NCBI GenBank assembly: GCA_902470815.1
Contig: CABRHS010000007.1
Span: 1 to 64,000 of the forward strand
DNA length: 64,000 bases
Reading direction: 5' to 3'
Source: an uncultured Collinsella sp.
GTDB lineage: Bacteria > Actinomycetota > Coriobacteriia > Coriobacteriales > Coriobacteriaceae
The translations under genes were made by a program, and so were the position numbers. How positions within the stretch are numbered: the stretch's first letter is position 1; the number at the start of each line of letters is the position of its first letter. Of the stretch, positions 53,583 through 60,513 are shown piece by piece. The notes below the pieces were generated by a model, which ran no database searches, was not told the DNA's origin, and saw only the letters and a program-made list of their open reading frames with translations.

Positions 53583-53921
53583 ATGGAATACGCCGTCTTC
53601 AGGCTCGCGATGCGGTCGCTGGCCTTCATCGTCGCGTTCGCGTTCTGCGTCTCGCACCTCGTGCGCAAGAGGGATTTCATCGACGCCGTCTTCCGGAGCC
53701 CCGACGAGGTGAGGAAGAGCTTCACCGGAAGGAACGACGTCCTGTTCCTGAGGGTCCTGAACATCGTCCCGAGCGAGCGCCGGGGCGTCTCGGTGCGCGA
53801 CGACGAGACCGGCGAGGTCGTCGACCTCACGGTGTTCTCCGGCTACGTCGACGACGGCGAGAGGCTCGCGGTGGAGTACCTGCCGCACACGGGCTACGGC
53901 GCGATCGTCGAGCGGGGCTGA
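53583..53921 (+). CDS. small single-pass membrane protein of unknown function
   Basis: A 112-residue protein with one N-terminal hydrophobic helix (about residues 11-29) and a hydrophilic C-terminal part that reads like a small beta-strand domain (ETGEVVDLTVFSGYVDDGERLAVEYL). I do not recognise a family. The ATG at 53583 follows GGAGGCGAG. An extended -10-like TGTGCTAGATT lies 126 nt upstream. It stands alone between the ABC-2 operon and the next XRE gene. Confidence 0.6.
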   Translation: MEYAVFRLAMRSLAFIVAFAFCVSHLVRKRDFIDAVFRSPDEVRKSFTGRNDVLFLRVLNIVPSERRGVSVRDDETGEVVDLTVFSGYVDDGERLAVEYLPHTGYGAIVERG

Positions 53922-54133
53922 CGGATATTTGATATGTTCGCTGACCGCATCGAGAGAGATGCTTGCGGAAGAAGCAGGCGGGCTTCTACTTGCTTGATGC
54001 CCGAATGCTCGTCGACCTCCTGTTGGCAGCGGCTCGCAAACCGGTCTCAGATGCTTAGATCATACCGTTCATCTAATTTAAAAGCGCAGGTGAGCCGCTC
54101 GATAAGTATTTTTACGGACGCTTTCCGGTCCAT

Positions 54134-54143
54134 GTGCTATAAC
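54134..54143 (+). promoter_or_regulatory. extended -10 promoter of the XRE membrane gene
   Basis: TGTGC-TATAAC, -10 at 54138-54143, 44 nt before the ATG. The gap 53922-54186 also contains an AGCGGCTC/GAGCCGCT inverted repeat (54028-54035 and 54092-54099) flanking AT-rich DNA, and no gene. Confidence 0.55.
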
Positions 54144-54186
54144 CATCTGCAACATCTCCGGGGATGCATGAAGCGAAGGAGGGGCA

Positions 54187-54816
54187 ATGGAGGTCGGAAA
54201 CCGGATTCGTCGTGAGCGGCAGCGGCTTGGGATTTCTCAAGAGGGACTTTCTCGCCGAGCATATGTATCGCGCCCGACGCTTTCGCATTGGGAAACGGGC
54301 AGGACGCTCCCCGACGCGCAATCCCTGCTGGTTCTTTCCGAGATATTCGGAACGAGCATTGATGAGCTCGTGAAAGGGGATGTTGCAGAAATGGAAGAGA
54401 TTGTCGATCGCGAAGCGCGGGTGGCCATAGGTAGGACGCTCGCGCTTGCCTGCGTTGCCGTAGGTGCGGGAGTCTGTCTTGTCGCGGTCTCTTTTACCGC
54501 GCGCTATCTGGTGGGCTCCGTCGCATTTTACTCGATGACGCTTTTGAGCATGGTGATGGGCTTTACGGTGATGACACGGGCGGGCGAGAGGGCCGTATCC
54601 GCTGCATCAGCCGCCGGGGTGCTTGCCGAGTTGGCTGCGGGCAAGTGCGCCGCTGCGGAAAAGGTCGTGCTTCGTGAGCGATTGGCCCACGAGATTGCGC
54701 GCGATGGCGTGCGCGACCCATACGCTCGCCTTGTATTGAGCGCAGCGTGTGCGGTAGATATCGCATGCATGCTCGTGTGGTTTGCGACACTTATCCGGCC
54801 TGGTTTATTTGCGTGA
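54187..54816 (+). CDS. XRE-family regulator with C-terminal membrane helices
   Basis: A 209-residue protein. HTH domain is at residues 4-62 (LGISQEGLSRRAYVSRPTLSHWETG), ending DELVKGD. Hydrophobic helices lie near residues 80-98, 102-122 and 185-205, so the regulator is membrane-anchored. It is a paralogue of the 48591 regulator in its HTH. GAAGGAGGGG precedes the ATG. Membrane-anchored XRE proteins often sense envelope state; target genes are unknown. GGCCTGGTTTATTT at its 3' end repeats at 54872-54885. Confidence 0.75.
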   Translation: MEVGNRIRRERQRLGISQEGLSRRAYVSRPTLSHWETGRTLPDAQSLLVLSEIFGTSIDELVKGDVAEMEEIVDREARVAIGRTLALACVAVGAGVCLVAVSFTARYLVGSVAFYSMTLLSMVMGFTVMTRAGERAVSAASAAGVLAELAAGKCAAAEKVVLRERLAHEIARDGVRDPYARLVLSAACAVDIACMLVWFATLIRPGLFA

Positions 54817-54903
54817 TGTCGCCGTTCCGACGCACGCGCTTGCCTTGCGCTTAATCGGGGTCGCTATGATGGGCCTGGTTTATTTCGGAGGTCATTGGGG
54901 ACA

Positions 54904-55157
54904 TCATCAATAGCCCCAGTCGACAACCTTCCATGGGGCGCCCTGCGAGGGCCTGGTGAGAACCCATTGCCAGCCCTCGTACCGGTCGTTCGGCGAGAAG
55001 CCCTCGTCTGCTGCCCGCCAGCCGGTCGTGAATTCGGATAGCACGACGATGAGGTCCCCTTTGCCTTTTTGCCGATGCTCGAGCATTTCGTCCAGGTGCC
55101 GGGTTTCGACTTCGCCGTCATAGCGGACCTCATCGAGCGCGCATCCCTCGAATTCCG
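54904..55157. repeat. 254-bp direct repeat, copy 1 (inside an exported-protein gene)
   Basis: Matches 56944-57197 at a constant offset of 2040 bases with 19 mismatches by my count (about 92% identity) and no gaps. It covers the C-terminal part of the minus-strand gene and ends at GAATTCCG. Confidence 0.9.
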
Positions 55158-55341
55158 ACGCGAACTTCGTCTCGATGGCATTGAATGCGGCGAGGATATC
55201 GGCTTCGGTATAGCGGTCCGTGGATTGCGCGATGCGCTCGACCGATCTCACGTTTCCACCGGAGGGGCTGACGAGCGCCGCCAGGATGCCGAGAGCTGCG
55301 AGAGAGCCCGCTATCGCGATGAGAGCCGTTTTCCTGTTCAT
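54907..55341 (-). CDS. exported protein of unknown function (WGY-tail family)
   Basis: A 144-residue protein with an N-terminal signal-anchor (residues 5-24) and an exported domain with EADILAAFNAIETKFASEFEGC, then FSPNDRYEGWQW and ending VDWGY. From memory, similar EFEGC...NWQW...WGY proteins occur as uncharacterised exported proteins in Firmicutes; I assign no function. ATG at 55341 follows AAGGGGGCG. Its C-terminal two-thirds was copied 2 kb away as a pseudogene. Confidence 0.7.
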   Translation of the reverse strand: MNRKTALIAIAGSLAALGILAALVSPSGGNVRSVERIAQSTDRYTEADILAAFNAIETKFASEFEGCALDEVRYDGEVETRHLDEMLEHRQKGKGDLIVVLSEFTTGWRAADEGFSPNDRYEGWQWVLTRPSQGAPWKVVDWGY

Positions 55342-55473
55342 TGCGCCCCCTTGGGATCGCCGTGGCGAGTGCCCGAATCTGGATTCCTCAACGGTAGGTG
55401 ACATCGATGCGAATTGCAACGAGGCGAGACCCGCCTCGTTCTGAATTCCGCAAGGTATAGCAAGCAGATTGTA

Positions 55474-55526
55474 GTGGGGTAAAACCCGCACGAACAACCG
55501 CTCCTACCAGGGCGGCTGTTCCCTTA
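55474..55526 (+). ncRNA. remnant of the yjdF leader RNA (copy 1)
   Basis: The first 23 bases (55474-55496) are identical to 60180-60202 upstream of yjdF, and the block ends with the same CTGTTCCCTTA after the same 53-nt span. The internal hairpin GAACA...TGTTC is kept, with changed arms. The lower half of the leader is missing: after 55526 the sequence jumps into the tail of yjdF. Confidence 0.75.
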
Positions 55527-55542
55527 ACGTGAAAGGAAGCGC

Positions 55543-55563
55543 CGCAAGCACCGTGGCAAGTAG
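55543..55563 (+). pseudogene. 3' remnant of a second yjdF gene
   Basis: Seven codons read RKHRGK-stop, identical in protein to the end of yjdF at 60925-60945. They directly follow the truncated leader, so nearly all of this yjdF copy has been deleted. The convergent xre gene begins its stop codon 3 nt later. Confidence 0.75.
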
Positions 55564-55566
55564 CCG

Positions 55567-56034
55567 CTACTCGTTCGGCCGGGCATTCTCCCTCCACCTG
55601 CGGAGCGTCGGCAGGATGGCACCCAGGAGCGACGCACACTCGTCCACGGACCAGTCCATGTTCTGAGCCATGCGCGGCGCGCAGTCCTCGATCATCTCTT
55701 CCATGGTTGTCTCGTTGGTATACGCGCCCTCGTCGTAGCACCAGCGGCAGAAATCGTCGGCCTCGGTTCCATCCGCCTCGTGTCCGTGCTGGTCGGGTCC
55801 AGTGAACATCATGCCGCAGCTCTGGCAGTAGTGCTCGGGCATGTCGAGCAGGCGCGTCACGGGGACGTCGAGCTCGCGCGCAATGAGCTTGATCATGTCG
55901 ATGCCGGGCTCGGTCGCGCCGGTCTCCCAGCGGCTGACCGCCTGGCGCGTGATGAAGAGGCGCGCGGCGAGTTCTTCTTGGGTGAGGCCGCGTTCGCGTC
56001 GGGTTTGGGCCAGGGCGTCTTTAAGCAGGATCAT
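55567..56034 (-). CDS. XRE-family regulator with C-terminal zinc-ribbon domain
   Basis: A 155-residue protein. HTH at residues 6-60 (LTQEELAARLFITRQAVSRWETG), then a putative zinc ribbon with Cys70/Cys73 (YCQSCGMMF) and Cys96/Cys99 (FCRWCY), followed by MEEMIEDCAPRMA, matching the widespread 'putative zinc ribbon' domain fused to XRE. It may sense metal, redox state or a ligand. ATG at 56034 follows GGAGGAACC. A decayed second copy is at 60959-61167. It converges on the yjdF remnant. Confidence 0.85.
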   Translation of the reverse strand: MILLKDALAQTRRERGLTQEELAARLFITRQAVSRWETGATEPGIDMIKLIARELDVPVTRLLDMPEHYCQSCGMMFTGPDQHGHEADGTEADDFCRWCYDEGAYTNETTMEEMIEDCAPRMAQNMDWSVDECASLLGAILPTLRRWRENARPNE

Positions 56035-56211
56035 AAACGGTTCCTCCGTTGTGTTCGATGGGTGGCGCCTTGCTTCATCGCGATTATCCCGCTCGATGCG
56101 CGTGCGGTCGAGCAACGGATGGTTGCGCGGCGACGTCTCAGGCGGTGCGCCGATGGAGCGGTCTCGCTGTGATGCGGGATCGCTTCGGCCTGGCGCGCAC
56201 GAGACTGCTCG

Positions 56212-56340
56212 CAGATCCGCGGGCAGCTCCAGGCGGGATTCCGGCTGGTCGACTGCTGCGAGGATACCTACGGCGAGGGGCGTCTGCACGACCTGAACAT
56301 CCCGACCTTCTGGGCGACGTACGCCGTGGAGGGCGACTGA
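56212..56340 (+). pseudogene. C-terminal fragment of a SAM-dependent methyltransferase
   Basis: The frame ending at TGA 56338 encodes GFRLVDCCEDTYGEGRL then HDLNIPTFWAT, the typical C-terminal strand pattern of class I small-molecule methyltransferases. No start or SAM-binding loop precedes it. The rest of 56035-56445 shows no gene; it includes the start region of the xre gene and a -10-like TGTGCTAGATTC at 56396-56407. Confidence 0.55.
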
Positions 56341-56445
56341 CGCCCCTGCCGCCCAGGCCGCCGTCTGACTGGATGACGGGAGGAGGGGCTTTATCTGTGC
56401 TAGATTCGAAGGAATGGAGTCGGCAGCAGGGAAGGACGATGGGTC

Positions 56446-56889
56446 ATGGAGAAACCGCTCACATTCAGGGAAATAGCCATGCCGCATCCGAACCCGCGAA
56501 ACGAATGCGTGACGTACGGTCGGAAGTTGCAACCCGAGACGAATTTCGAATCTGATGATTTGGAAAGGCTGTATCTCGGCCACCGAAAGGGCCTGATCGA
56601 GAGGACTATCGGGGAATGTGCGGAGTACTTGAGCGCGGATGACTGGATGGACGAGGATGTCTTCCCCTGCGTGAAGGATATGACGGGGGAGTGGTACCTG
56701 GCGTCTGTCGACGTACGGGACGAGGACGGTGAGGTCATGGCCCAGATCTACCTCCATTTTCTGGGCCGTTGCTCCGAGGGGCCCATGTCGGGGGAGAAAG
56801 ATGACTACCTGGGTATTGAGGCGCTGTTCGTCTACGACCCCGACCGGGGGGATTTTTGCTTCGACGGCCTGAACACGGATGCGATCTAG
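56446..56889 (+). CDS. hypothetical protein, 147 residues
   Basis: A soluble acidic protein with no signal peptide or membrane helix. Two segments look structured: FESDDLERLYLGHRKGLIER (helical) and VDVRDEDGEVMAQIYLHFLG (beta). I do not recognise a family; it could be an immunity-type or SUKH-like fold but I cannot support that. GGAAGGACGATGGGTC lies before the ATG, and TGTGCTAGATTC 38 nt upstream may be its extended -10. Confidence 0.5.
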   Translation: MEKPLTFREIAMPHPNPRNECVTYGRKLQPETNFESDDLERLYLGHRKGLIERTIGECAEYLSADDWMDEDVFPCVKDMTGEWYLASVDVRDEDGEVMAQIYLHFLGRCSEGPMSGEKDDYLGIEALFVYDPDRGDFCFDGLNTDAI

Positions 56890-56943
56890 CGGGTGCGCGC
56901 CGGTCCGCACGGGGCGACGGCTGCGTGGTACATCGCCGCAGCG

Positions 56944-57197
56944 TCATCAATAGCCCCAGTCGACAACCTTCCATGGGGCGCCTTGCGAGGGCCTGGTGAG
57001 AATCCATTGCCAACCTTCGTACCTGTCGTTCGGCGAGAAGCCCTCGTCGGTTGCCCGCCAGTCGGTCGTGAATTCGGATAGCACGACGATGAGGTCGCCT
57101 TCGCCTTTTTGCCCATGCTCGAGCATTTCGTCCATATGCCGGGATTCGACCTCGCCATCATAGCGGATCTCATCGAGCGTGCATCCCCCGAATTCCG
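56944..57197. repeat. 254-bp direct repeat, copy 2 (truncated pseudogene)
   Basis: About 92% identical to 54904-55157. It ends at GAATTCCG followed by CAAGG, the same pentamer that follows GAATTCCG at 55443-55455 upstream of the intact gene. Confidence 0.9.
56947..57197 (-). pseudogene. truncated copy of the exported WGY-tail protein gene
   Basis: Encodes the last about 80 residues of the protein at 54907-55341, starting mid-domain, with no signal sequence. The internal ATG at 57135 would give only 62 residues with no ribosome site. Apparently left by recombination between two GAATTCCG sites, which removed the 5' half. Confidence 0.8.
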
Positions 57198-57215
57198 CAA
57201 GGCGCTATGGCCAAC

Positions 57216-57243
57216 TTGACAAGAACACATGTTCGATTATCAT
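57216..57243 (+). promoter_or_regulatory. promoter with operator for the GyrI-like gene
   Basis: -35 TTGACA (57216-57221), 16-nt spacer, -10 TATCAT (57238-57243). The spacer contains the inverted repeat GAACA-CA-TGTTC (57223-57234), well placed for a repressor or MerR-type activator. Confidence 0.75.
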
Positions 57244-57275
57244 AGGGTCACGGTTGCTTGCGAAAGGGGATTACG

Positions 57276-57908
57276 ATGGCGTTCGACTACAAGAAGGAAT
57301 ACAAAGAGTTCTATCTTCCGCCCAAGAATCCGATGTTTGTCGAAGTGCCTGCGATGACGTTTCTCGCAGTTCGTGGCCATGGAGATCCCAACGAGGAGGG
57401 CGGGGCGTATAAGGACGCGCTCGAGGCGCTCTATGGTGTGGCGTACACCGTCAAGATGTCCAAGACGGGCGATCATCGTATCGAGGGCTACTTCGACTTC
57501 GTCGTGCCGCCCCTGGAGGGCTTTTGGTGGCAGGACGGCGTTCTGGGCGTGGATTATGCTCATAAGGAGGATTTCAACTGGATTTCAGTTATCCGTGTGC
57601 CGGAGTTCGTGACGCACGAGGAATTTGAATGGGCCGTCGCGGAGGCGGCCGCCAAGAAGAAGCGGGACTTCTCCTGCGTGGAGTTTCTCACCATTGAGGA
57701 AGGCCTTTGCGTTCAGTGCCTGCATGTAGGGCCGTATGATGACGAGCCGGTTACCGTCGAGGCGATGCACGCGTTCGCCGTGGAGCAGGGCTATGTCGAG
57801 GATTTCTCCGACGAGCGCCTGCATCATGAGATCTACCTCAACGACGCCCGCCGCACCGCGCCCGAGAAGCTCAAGACGGTGATCAGGCACCCGGTTCGTA
57901 GGGCGTAG
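57276..57908 (+). CDS. GyrI-like small-molecule-binding domain protein
   Basis: A 210-residue protein of the GyrI/SOUL-like (AraC-binding) superfamily, stand-alone form: MTFLAVRGHGDPNEEGG, the central EGYFDFVVPPLEGFWW, and FLTIEEGLCVQCLHVGPYDDEPVTV match the duplicated beta-alpha-beta2 GyrI domain. Such proteins bind drugs or toxic organics and may sequester or hydrolyse them. It has a near-consensus promoter with an internal palindrome, implying ligand-controlled expression. GAAAGGGG precedes the ATG. Confidence 0.85.
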   Translation: MAFDYKKEYKEFYLPPKNPMFVEVPAMTFLAVRGHGDPNEEGGAYKDALEALYGVAYTVKMSKTGDHRIEGYFDFVVPPLEGFWWQDGVLGVDYAHKEDFNWISVIRVPEFVTHEEFEWAVAEAAAKKKRDFSCVEFLTIEEGLCVQCLHVGPYDDEPVTVEAMHAFAVEQGYVEDFSDERLHHEIYLNDARRTAPEKLKTVIRHPVRRA

Positions 57909-57959
57909 ACGGACGGCGTCGCTGGCTGTCACCTTAAATTGAATTCTTATCTCTAACCG

Positions 57960-57991
57960 TAAAGCAATCCTAAAGCTTCGCCTTCTACCAT
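57960..57991 (+). promoter_or_regulatory. direct-repeat box and -10 upstream of the two-component locus
   Basis: TAAAGC occurs at 57960-57965 and 57971-57976, an 11-bp period as in OmpR/PhoB-family operator half sites, followed 9 nt later by TACCAT (57986-57991) as -10. This suits autoregulation by the response regulator encoded downstream. Confidence 0.5.
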
Positions 57992-58054
57992 GAGGTCGTG
58001 GAGATCTCCAATCCTGGCCGTGCGTCTTGGACGCTGTAAGTTTGGAGGGTGAAG

Positions 58055-58312
58055 ATGAAGAATATGGGTAAGCTGGCGCTGGCGGCTGCGGGCTTGGCAG
58101 TGGCGGTGTTTGCGGCAATCGGCATGTTCTCGCCCGCATCTGCCGTTGCCGATGAAGAGACACCTGGCGCCCATGGCATCGTGATTGGTCTGGGCGAGTC
58201 GGCTCTGCGCTCCGATGGGAGCACGGAGTTCGACGTTGTTCGCTGGATTGAGGACGGCGCTGAGGTTACACCCGTTCCCGACGTGCGGATATTCGCCGAC
58301 GTCGCGGAATAG
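58055..58312 (+). CDS. small exported protein upstream of a two-component system
   Basis: An 85-residue precursor with an N-terminal signal (residues 6-30) and predicted cleavage after ASA at residue 30. The 55-residue mature part is acidic (Glu/Asp-rich, no Cys). I do not recognise a family. GGAGGG precedes ATG 58055. It lies 65 nt before the response regulator and downstream of the TAAAGC box, so it is probably co-transcribed and could be the signal or accessory protein of that system. Confidence 0.6.
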   Translation: MKNMGKLALAAAGLAVAVFAAIGMFSPASAVADEETPGAHGIVIGLGESALRSDGSTEFDVVRWIEDGAEVTPVPDVRIFADVAE

Positions 58313-58377
58313 GTGCGACGGACCGTTGCGGCGGCGCGGGTCGAGGTGGTTCGCGCCGCCCTTGCAAAGGGGCTTAT

Positions 58378-59064
58378 ATGAGGCATTTGCTTGTAGAGGA
58401 TGCCCGGCTCATCCGGGATCCGCTCTCCCGGGCGCTCGAGCTCTCCGGGTGGGAAGTGGAGGCGGTGCCAGATGGTGAGGCGGCGCTCGCACGCCTTGCC
58501 GCGGCTCCTGTAGATGCCGTGGTGCTCGACATCATGCTGCCCGGCAAGGACGGCCTCTCCGTTCTATCGGAGCTGCGCGCACGTGGTGACACCACGCCCC
58601 TCATCCTGCTCACGGCCCGCGGCGACGTGCGCGACCGGGTGCGCGGCCTGGATCTTGGCGCTGACGACTATCTGGCTAAGCCCTTCCATGTCGAGGAGCT
58701 TCTAGCACGGCTGCGCGCCGTCCTTAGGCGTCGTGGCATCGCGGATCCGTCCACAGTGATTGAGGCGCTCGGCATGCTCTATGCGCCCGATTCCCGTGAG
58801 CTGAAATGTGGTGGCGGATCTTGCGTTCTTACGCCCAAGGAGGGTCTGGTGCTCGAAGCTCTGATGCGCTATGCGGGAACCCCGGTGCGTAGGGGGCGAA
58901 TCGTGACGGTAGCGTGGGGCGCTGAGGGCGAGTCGAGCGCCGGCAAGCTCGAGACGCAGGTCTCGCTGCTGCGTTCCAAAATCGTCGCTCTCGTGGCCCC
59001 GGTTTCAATTCGCGCCATTCGCGGAATCGGTTACGTGTTGGAGGCCAAGCATGAAGATGCCTAG
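58378..59064 (+). CDS. OmpR-family response regulator
   Basis: A 228-residue regulator: receiver domain 1-115 with phosphoacceptor Asp51 (VVLDIMLPG), Thr/Lys switch residues (LLTA; Lys101 in AKPF), then a winged-helix DNA-binding domain (about 135-225, ending RGIGYVLEA). The receiver begins LLVEDARLI, with the acidic pair Glu-Asp kept. It would bind the TAAAGC direct repeats upstream. AAAGGGG precedes the ATG. The kinase gene overlaps its end by 14 nt. Confidence 0.93.
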   Translation: MRHLLVEDARLIRDPLSRALELSGWEVEAVPDGEAALARLAAAPVDAVVLDIMLPGKDGLSVLSELRARGDTTPLILLTARGDVRDRVRGLDLGADDYLAKPFHVEELLARLRAVLRRRGIADPSTVIEALGMLYAPDSRELKCGGGSCVLTPKEGLVLEALMRYAGTPVRRGRIVTVAWGAEGESSAGKLETQVSLLRSKIVALVAPVSIRAIRGIGYVLEAKHEDA

Positions 59065-59956
59065 GGATCTTGTGATGTTCCGCCGGCGCATCGTCGTGGT
59101 TTCCGCCGTCCTCATCTCCCTGTGCACCGCTGCGTGCATGATGCTGCTCGCGGCACCACTCATCGATGCGGATATGGCAGCGCGCAGGCATATGCTCGAG
59201 GAGATCTCAAACCAGCCGTTCGACATTGAACGGGTCGACGCGGACATTGGGGCGGATAGGACTTCAGGATTGGTCGTTACCGGCCCCGACGTTTCATGGT
59301 GTCGGGTCGCTGTCGACGAGTCGGCCAAGATGGTTGCGGTGGAACGCGGGGGAGCGGTGGACGTCGATAGCCTCTCTGAGAGCGCCGCGACACAGCTTGT
59401 ATGTCTTCGCGATGGAGTCGGGAATCGGCCTTTCTCTTTCGACGGGCGAAAGTGGATCGGTCTTTGGCAGCCGCTCGATGCCCAGGATGGTGCCGTGACG
59501 GTTTTGGACGGAAACGTTGCGGCGGTCGAGGCCGCCCCAACCGGGAAACGCCTCTACACGTTTCTCGATGTAACGCCCCATGGTGAATATGTTTCCTCAA
59601 TCGTCTTCCGTTGCATCTCTTCCGGAGCACTCATCGTATTGTGCACGACGGTGGTAGCGGCTTTTGCGACAACGAGGGCGCTGCGGCCCGTTATGGATGC
59701 TCGCGAGCGTGAGTGGGGGTTCGTCACTTCCGCCTCCCACGAGCTTAAAACTCCTTTAATGGCGATCAAGAGTGCTTGTGATGTTCTTGAAGCGGAGGCG
59801 GGAATTCCCGCTGATGTGCCCGGGGATTCGTCGATCGGCGATGATTCGGGCGACGCCGATAGCTTTTCTCGTTGGGTCGGCGTCATCCGTGAGGCATCGG
59901 ATGAGATGGCTCGGAGCATCTCCGATATGCTCAGGAGCTTGGACGGGGGCGCTTGA
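59051..59956 (+). CDS. truncated sensor histidine kinase lacking the ATPase domain
   Basis: A 301-residue protein with membrane helices near residues 14-36 and 187-207, an extracytoplasmic sensor of about 150 residues between them, and a dimerisation/phosphoacceptor domain with His230 (SASHELKTPL). It then stops. No N, G1, F or G2 box of an HATPase_c domain is present in it or in the following 500 bases in any frame. Either the gene is broken, or it needs another kinase in trans. GGAGG precedes the ATG. The RR/HK overlap is normal for intact pairs, so loss of the 3' end looks recent. Confidence 0.85.
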   Translation: MKMPRDLVMFRRRIVVVSAVLISLCTAACMMLLAAPLIDADMAARRHMLEEISNQPFDIERVDADIGADRTSGLVVTGPDVSWCRVAVDESAKMVAVERGGAVDVDSLSESAATQLVCLRDGVGNRPFSFDGRKWIGLWQPLDAQDGAVTVLDGNVAAVEAAPTGKRLYTFLDVTPHGEYVSSIVFRCISSGALIVLCTTVVAAFATTRALRPVMDAREREWGFVTSASHELKTPLMAIKSACDVLEAEAGIPADVPGDSSIGDDSGDADSFSRWVGVIREASDEMARSISDMLRSLDGGA

Positions 59957-60055
59957 TGATGCGGCGGGACGTGGCGGGCTGATGCAATCTGTCAGGGGCT
60001 ACTCTTCGGTTCTAACAGAAATATGGTTGCGACTTATCCTTCTGATAGGACGGCT

Positions 60056-60089
60056 AAAAACGGCGCCAGGCTCGCGAGGCCCGGCGCCG
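60056..60089 (-). terminator. orphan Rho-independent terminator on the minus strand
   Basis: A 7-bp CGGCGCC/GGCGCCG stem (60061-60067 with 60083-60089), extended by internal pairing, is followed on the minus strand by TTTTT (60056-60060). No minus-strand gene lies directly upstream, suggesting a lost gene. The region 59957-60179 contains no gene. Confidence 0.65.
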
Positions 60090-60179
60090 CCCAGAAACCC
60101 GCAGGCGGCGTGCAGGGGCGCCGGAAAGCGGGTATGCTGGTAACGACTAGGAAGGCGTACGCCCTCCTGGATTTAGCTG

Positions 60180-60325
60180 GTGGGGTAAAACCCGCACGAA
60201 CAGCCGCCCTGGCCGGAGCTGCTGTTCCCTTATGTGGCGAGTCTCACCCCTTGGCCGTTAGAGAACGGCAAGAACAAGTAGCATTCTGCTAAGACGGTGT
60301 CAGAGGCACCGTCATCATCGTTCGG
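60180..60325 (+). ncRNA. structured yjdF leader RNA, candidate yjdF-type riboswitch
   Basis: Successive hairpins: GGGT/ACCC near 60183-60193; GAACAGC/GCTGTTC (60198-60227); GCCGTT-AGAG-AACGGC (60254-60269); TAGCA-TTC-TGCTA (60279-60291); GACGGTG/CACCGTC (60293-60313). The element lies upstream of yjdF, which in Firmicutes is controlled by the azaaromatic-sensing yjdF riboswitch. The upper part is duplicated at 55474-55526. Identification as that riboswitch rests on gene context and needs a covariance-model search. Confidence 0.5.
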
Positions 60326-60460
60326 AATCAAAGCAGAGCGCGTGACCCGTTGTTTTCAGGGGACCAAGATCGCCGCGGAGCTACAATAATGCCCATCGAA
60401 GATAAAAACACAGCGCCCGTCGGGTAGTCGGGCCGCGGGCGCCCGCCTGCCAGTAACCTT

Positions 60461-60505
60461 CCTCCTTGCTTGTCCCTTCTTCGCGTAGCCCTACATAGAA
60501 GGAGG
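60461..60505 (+). promoter_or_regulatory. Shine-Dalgarno-sequestering stem of yjdF
   Basis: CCTCCTT (60461-60467) is fully complementary to the yjdF ribosome site AAGGAGG (60499-60505). A second segment CCTTCT (60475-60480) can pair with AGAAGG (60498-60503) instead. Such alternative pairing is a typical translational switch. A further hairpin GCGCCCG/CGGGCGC (60413-60442) separates it from the leader core. Confidence 0.6.
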
Positions 60506-60513
60506 TCGCGGCC

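Noticed and set aside
56049..56555. 168-codon plus-strand open frame
   Set aside because: It has no ribosome site and no recognisable domain, and a different frame within it encodes the methyltransferase tail; composition is Arg-rich shadow-like.
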